NCBI RefSeq assembly: GCF_944393015.1
Contig: NZ_CALXYQ010000003.1
Span: 1-64,000 of the forward strand
DNA from: an uncultured Brachyspira sp.
GTDB lineage: Bacteria; Spirochaetota; Brachyspiria; Brachyspirales; Brachyspiraceae
Direction of reading: 5' to 3'
DNA length: 64,000 nt
Part shown: in pieces, positions 42,758-51,015 of the stretch
Position numbering within the stretch: the first letter of the stretch is position 1
Layout of the letters: every line of letters starts with the position of its first letter
The notes under the pieces: generated by a model
Database searches by the model: none
Seen by the model: the letters and a program-made list of their open reading frames with translations, nothing else
What the model was told of the DNA's origin: nothing
Program-made: the position numbers and the translations under genes

Positions 42758-44208
42758 TAATCTCTTAGCGGATTTTGTATATTTTCTTTTTTTATATCTA
42801 TTAAAAAGTCTACAAATAATTCAAATAATATAGGGTCTAATTGAGTTTCTTCCACTATATAATTATCGTATATTAGCTTTACAGCGTCTTCTGTATTCAT
42901 ATCCTTTCTATTGTAGCTTTTTTGAGGCATTATAGTAGTATCAAACAAATCTATTATTTCTAATACTTTAGCAGGGAAAAATGCTAAACTCTGAAGTGTT
43001 TGAATATCATCAGAATTTTCTGATATAAGAGATGAAGGATTTAAAGGTTTATTGTCGTTAAATTGTTTGTTTATTATTTCTATTATGCCATTTCCATAAC
43101 CATAATATTCATGATGCATTCCCACAATCAATGATATATTATCATTATAATTTCTAAAAAGTTTTAAAAATTGATATCCTTTAATAGCATGAGATGTTGA
43201 TTTTTTAGCATACTCTTTTGATTTATTAATATTAAGATAGTCTAATTCTTTTACTTTAACAACATCATGCCAAAATGCTCCTGCAGCAAAAGAGGCTATA
43301 TTTTCTATTGATATTTTTTTTAGTCCGTTTTTAAATATATCATTAAATTTTATATTAGTCTTATTTATTTGATATTTTTCAAAAACATTTTCATAAAAAT
43401 TTTTATATTTTTTATTAAAATTGATAATAGTTTTTAAATTTAAATGATTATCTATCTGCTCATTATAATAAAGCATGAATTCTATGAATATTATAAAAAC
43501 TCTATTTCCATGTCCTATAACGTTTCTGCAGTCAAAATTATCGAATCCGTAAAATAAACTTATATTAGGATATATTTTATCTACTAATTTTGTAATTGAT
43601 AATATCAAATCATTTGCTACTATTTGAGTATCATAATATTCTAAATTATCAAAATACATTTGATTCATTTGATCTTTTGATGCATTTACCAAATGGATTA
43701 AATTGATTCTTTCTATGAATGCTAATTGAGTTATTATATCTAATATATATTGAATAGCTTCAGCATATAATTGTTCATTGTAGTATTGATTTAATATGTC
43801 TATATAATTTTTTATAGATATAAATCTTTCTTTAGGTGTTTCTGCTAGTATTATCTCAAGTATTTTATATTCAAATATTTTTGTATTTTCAGAATCAGGC
43901 ATACAGTCTTTATATACTTTAAGAAACTGATTTATGCTGTCAATTTGTTTATATTGATCATCATCATTTTTTTCAATCACTAAATCTATGATTGCCTTTG
44001 AATTTTTTGCTATATAGAAATTATCAAAAATATCACTGTTTATAGAATTTTTATCAAAAAGAATATCTATTTTATAGTTAGGTATTGATAAATATAAATT
44101 ATCATTACTTGTACATATAATTTCCGGAGAATTAAATTTAATAATATCTATATTGTCTTTTATAAAATTTAAATCTATTAATGTATATTTATCTAAATCA
44201 ATATCCAT
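42754..44208 (-). CDS. HD-domain protein, HD-GYP-like
   Basis: A 484-residue protein. The C-terminal half carries an HD hydrolase pattern: AAGAFWHDVVKVKEL (HD), STSHAIKGYQFLK (His) and IVGMHHEYYGYGNGI (HHE then a GYG in place of the HHE..GxGYP of HD-GYP c-di-GMP phosphodiesterases). The N-terminal half is unassigned. It could degrade a cyclic nucleotide or be a degenerate relative. Single gene. Confidence 0.6.
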   Translation of the reverse strand: MDIDLDKYTLIDLNFIKDNIDIIKFNSPEIICTSNDNLYLSIPNYKIDILFDKNSINSDIFDNFYIAKNSKAIIDLVIEKNDDDQYKQIDSINQFLKVYKDCMPDSENTKIFEYKILEIILAETPKERFISIKNYIDILNQYYNEQLYAEAIQYILDIITQLAFIERINLIHLVNASKDQMNQMYFDNLEYYDTQIVANDLILSITKLVDKIYPNISLFYGFDNFDCRNVIGHGNRVFIIFIEFMLYYNEQIDNHLNLKTIINFNKKYKNFYENVFEKYQINKTNIKFNDIFKNGLKKISIENIASFAAGAFWHDVVKVKELDYLNINKSKEYAKKSTSHAIKGYQFLKLFRNYNDNISLIVGMHHEYYGYGNGIIEIINKQFNDNKPLNPSSLISENSDDIQTLQSLAFFPAKVLEIIDLFDTTIMPQKSYNRKDMNTEDAVKLIYDNYIVEETQLDPILFELFVDFLIDIKKENIQNPLRDY

Positions 44209-44342
44209 ATTCAGCCTTCAAAATTAAACTGATATTGTATATAATGATATACTTTTTTTATTTTTTATCAATAATTTTAAACTATTAAATTAATTTTTTT
44301 TATTAATAAAACAAAATAAATTTAAAAAATTGTTTTAGGGTA

Positions 44343-44370
44343 TTGACAAAAATTATTTATATAGTAGAAT
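44343..44370 (+). promoter_or_regulatory. Promoter of the tRNA-Gln/prs operon
   Basis: TTGACA (44343-44348), 16-bp spacer, TAGAAT (44365-44370). It lies 38 bases before the tRNA. Confidence 0.65.
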
Positions 44371-44407
44371 ATGAAACTCATAGAACTGAATGTTCATTTG
44401 TTAATAC

Positions 44408-44479
44408 TGGGGTGTCGTCAAGCGGTAAGACAATTGGTTTTGGTCCAATTATTCGAGGGTTCGAATCCTTCCACCCCAA
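44408..44479 (+). tRNA. tRNA-Gln (anticodon UUG)
   Basis: A cloverleaf can be drawn: acceptor TGGGGTG/CACCCCA with the U1-A72 pair usual for bacterial tRNA-Gln, anticodon stem ATTGG/CCAAT with loop TTTTGGT (anticodon TTG), and T arm GAGGG-TTCGAAT-CCTTC. CCA is not encoded. prs begins 23 bases downstream, without a clear ribosome site, so the two are probably co-transcribed. Confidence 0.93.
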
Positions 44480-44502
44480 CTTTTCTCTTATATGGTACTT
44501 AA

Positions 44503-45456
44503 ATGGGAATAACAGACGAAATATTAATTTTAAGCGGTACAGCAAACCCTCAATTGTCAGAAGATGTTGTTAAGAATCTTGGACTTAAGTTGGGTAACAT
44601 GGAAATACGTAAGTTTGCTGATGGTGAGACTTTTCTTCAAATAGAAGAAACGGTCAGAAATAAAGATACTTATGTTATACAGCCTACAGGGCGTCCGTCT
44701 AGCAGTGAAAACTGGATGGAGCTTTACTGTATTATAGATGCTTTGAAAAGAGCTAGTGCCAAAAGAATTACAGCAGTTATTCCATATTATGGTTATTCTA
44801 GGCAAGATAGAAAGAATGAACCTAGGGTACCTATAACAGCTAAATTAGTTGCTAATCTTTTATCAGAAGCTGGAGCTCACAGAGTTTTAGCTTTAGATTT
44901 GCATGCAGCACAGATACAAGGCTTTTTTGATATTCCTGTAGATCACATGCTTTCAAAAAATGTTTTCTTGGATAAAATCAGAAAAGATCTTGATATGTCT
45001 AACTCTATCATCGTTTCTCCTGATATAGGAGGAGTTGGCAGAGCTAGAGCAATAGCTAAACAATTAAACCTTGATATAGCTATAATAGATAAAAGAAGAG
45101 ACAGAGCTAATGAATGCGAAGTAATGAATATTATAGGCGATGTTAATGGCAAAGATGCTATTATTATAGACGATATAATAGATACAGGCGGTACTCTTAT
45201 AAAAAGTATGCAGGCTTTGAAAAAAGCTGGTATGAGAAGAATATATGTATTTATAACTCATGCTGTATGTTCTGGTGATGTTTATGAGAGAATTAATGCC
45301 AGTGATATAGAAAAGCTTTATATAACAGATAGTTTAAAAGTTATGAAAGACAGATTAGGCAGTAAAATAGAGGTTCTTTCAGTTGCTCCTGTTATTGCCG
45401 ATGCTATCAGACATATACATATGGAGCTTTCTATAAGTGTTCTATTTGATAAGTAA
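44503..45456 (+). CDS. prs: Ribose-phosphate pyrophosphokinase
   Basis: A 317-residue PRPP synthetase: LILSGTANPQLSEDV, FADGETFLQIEETVRNKD, IPYYGYSRQDRK, ALDLHAAQIQGFFDIPVDH, and the PRPP loop AIIIDDIIDTGGTL. It makes PRPP for nucleotide, His and Trp synthesis. It is followed by rplY and pth, an order found in many bacteria. Confidence 0.95.
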   Translation: MGITDEILILSGTANPQLSEDVVKNLGLKLGNMEIRKFADGETFLQIEETVRNKDTYVIQPTGRPSSSENWMELYCIIDALKRASAKRITAVIPYYGYSRQDRKNEPRVPITAKLVANLLSEAGAHRVLALDLHAAQIQGFFDIPVDHMLSKNVFLDKIRKDLDMSNSIIVSPDIGGVGRARAIAKQLNLDIAIIDKRRDRANECEVMNIIGDVNGKDAIIIDDIIDTGGTLIKSMQALKKAGMRRIYVFITHAVCSGDVYERINASDIEKLYITDSLKVMKDRLGSKIEVLSVAPVIADAIRHIHMELSISVLFDK

Positions 45457-45473
45457 AATTAAAGGAAAGAAAA

Positions 45474-46064
45474 ATGAGTGAGAATTATACTATTAAAGCT
45501 TTGCAAAGAGATACTAAATTTAAAAGTGTTGGTCGTAAATTAAGAAATGAAGGTTACGCTTTAGCTACTCTTTACGGCAGAGAAAATCAATACTCTATTG
45601 CTGTAGAGTTGAAAGAATTTGTTAAAGTTTTTTCTTTAGCAGGTCAGCATGATATAATCACTTTAGATATACAAAATGATAAAACTAGAGAAGTATTGGT
45701 TAAAGATTATCAAATAGACGGTATCAAAAGAAGTATAAGACATATAGATTTTTATGAAATAGATAGAAATAAAAAAATCAAAACTTATGTTCCTATTCAC
45801 ATTGAAGGTACTCCTGAAGGCGTTCGCTTAGGCGGAGGTACTTTAGAGCAAGTTGAATACGGTTTGAATATCAAAGCTTTCCCAGGTTCTATACCTAGAG
45901 AATTGGTTGTTGATGTTAGCGAATTAAAAGTAGGTGATAGTTTGCATATTAGCGATATAAAATTCCCAGAAGGTGTTGACCCTGTTGGTGATGCTTCTAA
46001 AGCTATTGTTACTGTTGTTACTACTCAAGATGATGATGCTAACAAAGGTGCAGCAGAAGCATAA
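45474..46064 (+). CDS. rplY: 50S ribosomal protein L25 (CTC family, long form)
   Basis: A 196-residue protein: N-terminal 5S-rRNA-binding domain (KSVGRKLRNEGYALATLYG, RSIRHIDFYEID) and the C-terminal TL5/CTC domain (VPIHIEGTPEGVRLGGGTLEQ, VVDVSELKVGDSLHISDI). It has an AAAGGAAAG site and lies 17 bases after prs. Confidence 0.93.
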   Translation: MSENYTIKALQRDTKFKSVGRKLRNEGYALATLYGRENQYSIAVELKEFVKVFSLAGQHDIITLDIQNDKTREVLVKDYQIDGIKRSIRHIDFYEIDRNKKIKTYVPIHIEGTPEGVRLGGGTLEQVEYGLNIKAFPGSIPRELVVDVSELKVGDSLHISDIKFPEGVDPVGDASKAIVTVVTTQDDDANKGAAEA

Positions 46065-46089
46065 AATATAGTTCTAGGATTACTACTAT

Positions 46090-46680
46090 ATGATGAAATT
46101 AGTAATGGGACTAGGCAACCCAGGAGAACAATATAAAAATCATAGACATAATGTCGGATATATGATTTTAGACAGAGTTGCTAAGAAACTTAACGTAGAA
46201 CTTGACATAAAAAAGAAAAAGACAGTTTTTGGAAAAGGTAAGTCTGGAAAAATGGAGTATTTACTTCTTAAACCTCAGACTTTTATGAATCTTTCCGGCG
46301 AAGCTGCCCTTTATATGGCAAGTTTTATGAAAATCACTGTTGAAAACATTATAGTTATATATGATGATATGGATATACCTATAGGTGAATTTAGAGTTAT
46401 ACCTTCAAAAAATGATGATTCTGAAGCTGAAGTTGATGATATTGAAATAGATCATAATGGTATAAAAAGCATAAGAGATTCTTTAAAAAGCTATAATTTT
46501 ACTAAAATAGGCGTAGGTATAGGAGCATGTCCTGAAGATGAAGAGAAAGCTGATTTTCTTTTAGCTCCTTTCTCAAAAGATGAAAGAAAAAAAATCAGAG
46601 ATATATCCGATGATGTTGTAGATGCTGCTTGTATTGCTTTATTCGAATCTCCTCAGGCTGCTAAAAAGAAATATCCATGA
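46090..46680 (+). CDS. pth: Peptidyl-tRNA hydrolase, divergent copy
   Basis: A 196-residue Pth: GLGNPGEQYKNHRHNVGY (Asn and His of the active site), LKPQTFMNLSG and VIYDDMDIPIGEFR are intact. The usual GGSSGGHNG substrate loop is replaced by an acidic stretch NDDSEAEVDDIEIDHNG, and the end is short. The catalytic residues remain, but tRNA binding through that loop is probably altered. It is immediately followed by a second, standard pth with a four-base overlap. Confidence 0.85.
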   Translation: MMKLVMGLGNPGEQYKNHRHNVGYMILDRVAKKLNVELDIKKKKTVFGKGKSGKMEYLLLKPQTFMNLSGEAALYMASFMKITVENIIVIYDDMDIPIGEFRVIPSKNDDSEAEVDDIEIDHNGIKSIRDSLKSYNFTKIGVGIGACPEDEEKADFLLAPFSKDERKKIRDISDDVVDAACIALFESPQAAKKKYP

Positions 46681-47573
46681 TAACTAAATTAATTATTGGA
46701 TTAGGAAATCCTGGAGATGAGTATAAAAACAATAGGCATAATGTGGGTTTTATACTCATTGATAAAATAGCCGAAAATTTTAATATCAATTTTGATAATA
46801 ATAAAAAGAAATCATTATATGCAAGAGCAAAAGAGAAGGATGTAGAATATATACTTCTCAAACCTCAGACTTTCATGAATCTTTCCGGAGAATCTGCAAT
46901 TTTTATATCAAAATTCTTTAATATAAAACCAGAAGATATAATAGTTATATATGATGATATGGATATACCTTTTGGTACTTTTAAAATCAAAAAGGGCGGA
47001 AGTTCAGGCGGACATAATGGTATAAAAAGCCTTATTTCTCATTTACAAAGTGATGATTTTACAAGAATCAGAATAGGTATAGGAAGACCTAGCGCTGGTA
47101 AAAAAGTTAATGATTATGTGCTTTCTAATTTCAGTAAGAAAGAAAGAGAAGATTTAGATACTGTAATAGCAAATGATATAATAGATGCTGTTAAAATATC
47201 TTTATTTGAATCTCCTGTAATAGCTCAAAATAAATACAATAAAAAAATAGGTAAAGAAAATTCTGATAAAAGTAAAGGTAATAAAAATATGATTAAAATA
47301 GTAGCTAGAAATCCTGTAAGCAGCGAAAATAAATCAAAATTCATTGAAACAGCTAAAGAACTTATTGAAAAAAGCAGAAAAGAAAAAGGTTGTATTTCTT
47401 ATAATTTATATGAAAGTGTAGACGGAAAATATCTTACTTTTATAGAAGAATGGAAAGATGAAAAAGCTATAGAAAGTCATAATAATTCAGAACATTTCAA
47501 AGCAATAGTTCCTAAATTGGGAGAATTAACTTCAGGCGATAAAGATGTTATTTTATACAAAGAAGTAAAATAA
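46677..47573 (+). CDS. pth: Peptidyl-tRNA hydrolase fused to an ABM-type domain
   Basis: A 298-residue protein. Residues 1-190 are a full Pth with GLGNPGDEYKNNRHNVGF, QTFMNLSG, YDDMDIPFG and the loop KKGGSSGGHNGIKS. After a Lys/Asn linker, residues 205-298 form an antibiotic-biosynthesis-monooxygenase (YgiN-like) domain: MIKIVARNPV, EKGCISYNLYES, TFIEEWKDEKAIESHNNS, HFKAIVPKL. An internal Met205 with AAAGG about 11 bases upstream could also give the ABM part alone. The fusion is unusual; the domains have no known shared role. Confidence 0.88.
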   Translation: MITKLIIGLGNPGDEYKNNRHNVGFILIDKIAENFNINFDNNKKKSLYARAKEKDVEYILLKPQTFMNLSGESAIFISKFFNIKPEDIIVIYDDMDIPFGTFKIKKGGSSGGHNGIKSLISHLQSDDFTRIRIGIGRPSAGKKVNDYVLSNFSKKEREDLDTVIANDIIDAVKISLFESPVIAQNKYNKKIGKENSDKSKGNKNMIKIVARNPVSSENKSKFIETAKELIEKSRKEKGCISYNLYESVDGKYLTFIEEWKDEKAIESHNNSEHFKAIVPKLGELTSGDKDVILYKEVK

Positions 47574-47585
47574 TATTTTAATTTT

Positions 47586-48674
47586 TTATTTTATCTTAAA
47601 TGCTGCAATAGTAAAATCATCATCAGGCGACATATATGAAAGATAATCATAAAAATCTTTCTCTATATTGCTTATAATATTTTCAGCTTTATTGTTTCTA
47701 TTATTGAATAAAACCTTTTTGAATCTCTCTATACCATAAAAATCATATTTATTTTTTGATCTTGATGCTTCTGTTACTCCGTCAGTATAAAATATCAATA
47801 TATCATCTTTTTTTATATTTATACTTTCTTCTTCATAATATGCCTGAGGGAAAAGCCCTATTATAGTACCGCCTTTATTGTATTCTTTTATTTGAGAATT
47901 TTCTAATACAAGCATAGGGGTATGTGAGGCATTAGAATATTTTACTACTTTATTTTTTAAATCTATTTCTGCCACTGTCATAGTAAGATAATAGTTTATA
48001 GGCAATATTTTAATTATATAATTATTAATATCATATATAAAAGAAGCTGGGGATTTGAATGATGCTGCAAAGTTCCTAAAAACAGTTTTAAACATAGCAG
48101 TTATAATCGCAGCTTCAACTCCATGTCCGCTAATATCAGAAATTATAAAAAGTATTCTGTCATCATCAAGATATATATAATCAAAAAAATCTCCACCTAT
48201 AGTTTCAAGAGGTTTATATAATGAAGCTGAATTTACTCTATCATTATTAGGCATTTTTTTTGGCATCATATTTTCCTGAAGTTTTCTTGCCTTTTTCATA
48301 TCTTTTTTATATTGCTTTTTTATATCATCTAAAACATCATATCTGCCTAATATATAACTATTTTTTTCTTTCAAATCTTTTATTGCTATTTGATAATCAT
48401 TTATTATAGTGCTGTTGATTTTTGAGAATCTATATATTTTTCCATCAGATGTTTTTTCTTCTACCTGCTTATAATCTTTAATGATATATAGATTTATTAT
48501 ATTTTTATACAAAATAATGCCTGGTATAAAGAATAAGATAAATAGTACAAATAAAAGTATAAAAGTAAATTTATTTTCATAATACGATATGCATGCTATA
48601 TTTAGAAGTAAAAACAGTATGAGAAATACCATAGAAATAAATTTAAAAAGCATTAAAACACGTTCATTTTTCAT
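47586..48674 (-). CDS. SpoIIE/RsbU-type PP2C phosphatase, membrane-bound
   Basis: A 362-residue protein: two membrane helices (about 12-58), a short coiled coil (about 105-140) and a SpoIIE domain with LETIGGDFFDYIYLDDDRI, ISDISGHGVEAAIITAMF, ILIFYTDGVTEAS and SPDDDFTIAAFKIK. Asp residues for metal binding are present. Such phosphatases act on anti-sigma antagonist proteins; none is adjacent. Confidence 0.85.
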   Translation of the reverse strand: MKNERVLMLFKFISMVFLILFLLLNIACISYYENKFTFILLFVLFILFFIPGIILYKNIINLYIIKDYKQVEEKTSDGKIYRFSKINSTIINDYQIAIKDLKEKNSYILGRYDVLDDIKKQYKKDMKKARKLQENMMPKKMPNNDRVNSASLYKPLETIGGDFFDYIYLDDDRILFIISDISGHGVEAAIITAMFKTVFRNFAASFKSPASFIYDINNYIIKILPINYYLTMTVAEIDLKNKVVKYSNASHTPMLVLENSQIKEYNKGGTIIGLFPQAYYEEESINIKKDDILIFYTDGVTEASRSKNKYDFYGIERFKKVLFNNRNNKAENIISNIEKDFYDYLSYMSPDDDFTIAAFKIK

Positions 48675-48900
48675 ATTAATTGTTTGTTTTGTATAAAATA
48701 GCTGCTTATTATGTAGATTATAACAATAAAGATTATAGTTTGCAAATATTTTTTAAAAATAATAAGTATTGATATTGCAAAAATTATACATACTTTATAC
48801 AATATATGTAATTAGTAATTATTAAATACTTTAATTTTTACATTTGTTCTCGGGTGCATAGATAGCACTTAATTATATTTTAAAAAACGGAGGAGTTATT

Positions 48901-49365
48901 ATGATATTAAAACCAATAAAAAGCGAGTTCAATCAGGATTTTCATGATTCTATTTGGAAAGCAAAAAATTATATAAGGGATCATTATGATGAATTAAAAA
49001 AACTTCCTAATGGAAAACATTTGCTAGACAAAGAAATTTGCGAAGGTGCTTTTATCAATGTTACAGAATATGATAATAAAGATAATCCGCCTTGGGAATC
49101 ACATTTAAAATATGTTGATGTTCAGATAATATTTGAGGGAGCTGAAGATTTTATAATAGCAAATACTTCTACATTGAAGCCTAAAAGTTATGATGAAGCA
49201 AGCGATTATCATGATTGGGAAGGAGAGGGAACTGTTCGCTTAACTTTATCACAAGGAGAAATTTTAATACTTCTTCCTTATGATGCTCATAGGGTAGGAC
49301 TTCCTCCAAAATCAGGTAAAAATCATGTTAAAAAAGCTATAGTTAAAGTTCCTTATAAAGGTTAA
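48901..49365 (+). CDS. YhcH/YjgK/YiaL family protein (DUF386)
   Basis: A 154-residue cupin-like protein: AFINVTEYDNKD, PWESHLKYVDVQIIFEGAE, and the metal-site-like LLPYDAHRVGLPP with a downstream Lys-rich end. Homologues are tied to sialic-acid operons (YhcH) or act on sugars. Here it is 27 kb from the symporter-nanM pair, so a link is possible but not shown. GGAGGAG precedes the ATG and a terminator follows. Confidence 0.85.
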   Translation: MILKPIKSEFNQDFHDSIWKAKNYIRDHYDELKKLPNGKHLLDKEICEGAFINVTEYDNKDNPPWESHLKYVDVQIIFEGAEDFIIANTSTLKPKSYDEASDYHDWEGEGTVRLTLSQGEILILLPYDAHRVGLPPKSGKNHVKKAIVKVPYKG

Positions 49366-49385
49366 TAATCAATAATACAGATATT

Positions 49386-49422
49386 AAAGACTGATGCTTA
49401 TTTTAAGTCTCAGTCTTTTATA
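49386..49422 (+). terminator. Terminator after the YhcH gene
   Basis: AAAGACTGA/TCAGTCTTT stem with a 15-base loop, then a T-rich tail. Confidence 0.65.
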
Positions 49423-49520
49423 ATATTTACTGAAACAAATATAGTTTGTCAATTCTTATATTTTTATATTAATTTTTGTCTTATATTTTATATGCTGGCA
49501 GTTAAGCAGAATAAAAAATG

Positions 49521-49808
49521 TATGTAGCTACATAACTATATTTTGTCAATTTTGAGTTATTTATAAATCTAATTTTAATTTATTAATAATATAAAATATA
49601 ACTTAATATTAACAAAATACGTTTTATAAGTAATATAAACTATCTTTTTTGTGTATAATAAGTAATCAGACGCATACTTTACAGTACTTCCTTCGGTTGC
49701 GTATAGTTGGCTATCCATAATGATTTGCAATACCGTGCGGAAAGCATCCGTGAAGCGTACCCAAGGGGTATAGGCGAATAGTTGACAAACTTAAAAATTT
49801 TCAGCATA
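49521..49808. repeat. Dispersed inverted-end element, copy E (divergent)
   Basis: Starts TATGTAGCTACATAACTATA and ends AAAAATTTTCAGCATA; about 288 bp. At 49427-49455 a further end-like sequence, TTACTGAAACAAATATAG followed by TTTGTCAA, is present, so two copies may be nested or tandem. The interior differs from other copies and includes CCGTGCGG. Confidence 0.6.
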
Positions 49809-49839
49809 TCTTGACAATAATTAAGATATATTGTATGCT

Positions 49840-49981
49840 ATATATTAACAATAAGGTAGGGCTTGTATTAGTTCGCTAATATGAGATTTCCGATAAACTT
49901 CGATAATATCATTTATTAATAAATACGAAGACTGGCAGCCTATCCAGTAATTTATTTCAATAAAAAGGGGAATTATATTCT
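49840..49981 (+). promoter_or_regulatory. Candidate structured 5' leader
   Basis: Upstream of the flavodoxin-family gene are compact helices: ATTAG-TTCG-CTAAT with a UUCG loop, and ACTGG/CCAGT around CAGCCTAT, plus GC-richer segments TAGGGC and GCCTA that could pair at distance. Such density is rare in this AT-rich DNA. I could not match it to a known riboswitch class. Confidence 0.35.
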
Positions 49982-50927
49982 ATGAAAGTTATGGGAATAG
50001 TTGCTGGAAGACATAATGGAAACAGCGAAATTTTAGTGAAGCAAGCTTTAACAGCGGTAAAAGATGCAGGAGGCTATACTTATAAATCTATTTGATTATA
50101 ATATAAAGCCTTGTTCAGGATGTGAATCTTGTACTATAGCTATGGGAAAGATATTTAAAGAAGGCGGAGAGTACAAAGGATGTATTTACAAAGAAAAAGA
50201 TGATATGGATAAGATAGTAAATGTAATGAATCAATGTCAGGGAATAATAGTTGGATGTCCTACTTATGATTTACTTCCTTCTTCTTTATATTTATCATTT
50301 GCTCAGAGATTTTTAGCTTATGAATTATCATTTAGAATACAAATAGGGCAGGTTAAAGAGGATCCGCACACTGTAGCTGGACTTATAGGAGTAGGCGGTT
50401 CTAAACATGATTGGCAGACTATGAGTTTGGAAGGACTTGCTGCTACAATGTTTACCCACTCTATGACTGTTGTTGATATGTATTTAGCTGAAAGTGTTGG
50501 AAGACCTGGAAATGTTCTTATACATAAAGATTATTTGGACAGAGCTTATCAAATGGGAAAAAATATAGTTGAAGCAATAAATACCCCAGTCGAAGAGAGA
50601 AAATGGCTTGGAGATCCTAATTTGGGATTATGTCCTAGATGTCATTCTTCTTTAATATATCCGGGTGAAGAACATTGGGACGGGGTGAAGTTTAATTTTG
50701 AATGTGCTGTTTGCGGTGCAGGCGGAGATTTAGTTAAAGATGAAAATGGAAAATATAAATTCGTACTTGCAGAAAACGGACTTATAAGAGATAGAAATAT
50801 TAATGAAGCAAGAGCAGTACATTTGCAAGAAATAATACATACAAGAGATAATTTCATGTCAAAAAAATCTGAAATAGAAGAAGAATATAAAAGATTTAGA
50901 GAAATGAAATTTGATACTATAAAATAG
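49982..50927 (+). pseudogene. Flavodoxin-family NAD(P)H oxidoreductase, frameshifted near the start
   Basis: From the ATG at 49982 (AGGGG upstream) the frame gives MKVMGIVAGRHNGNSEILV...KDAGG, an FMN-binding start, then shifts near 50062-50070. The second frame continues AILINLFDYNIKPCSGCESC and runs 280 residues to 50927, with GCPTYDLLPSSLY, VGGSKHDWQ and a C-terminal zinc-ribbon-like CPRCHSS...CAVCGAGG. One inserted or two deleted bases in the GGAGG run would explain it. The protein is a flavin reductase-like enzyme with an added cysteine knuckle. Confidence 0.8.
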
Positions 50928-50959
50928 CCGTTAATGAAACTTTTTCTTTAAATAAAAAC

Positions 50960-50992
50960 AGCACTATGATTAAAATTAATAATCATAGTGCT
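50960..50992. terminator. Terminator between convergent genes
   Basis: Perfect 13-bp stem AGCACTATGATTA/TAATCATAGTGCT with a seven-base loop, between the flavodoxin-family gene and the hydrogenase operon. Confidence 0.75.
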
Positions 50993-51015
50993 TAGTATTT
51001 TTAAATATTTAGTAA

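Noticed and set aside
44343-44573. 76-residue plus-strand frame over the tRNA
   Set aside because: It reads straight through tRNA-Gln and its promoter into prs in the wrong frame.
49429-49808. CRISPR-like array suggested by repeated TTTGTCAA and TTGACAAAC strings
   Set aside because: Spacing is irregular and the strings are the ends of dispersed elements, not equal repeats with unique spacers. No cas genes are present in the window.
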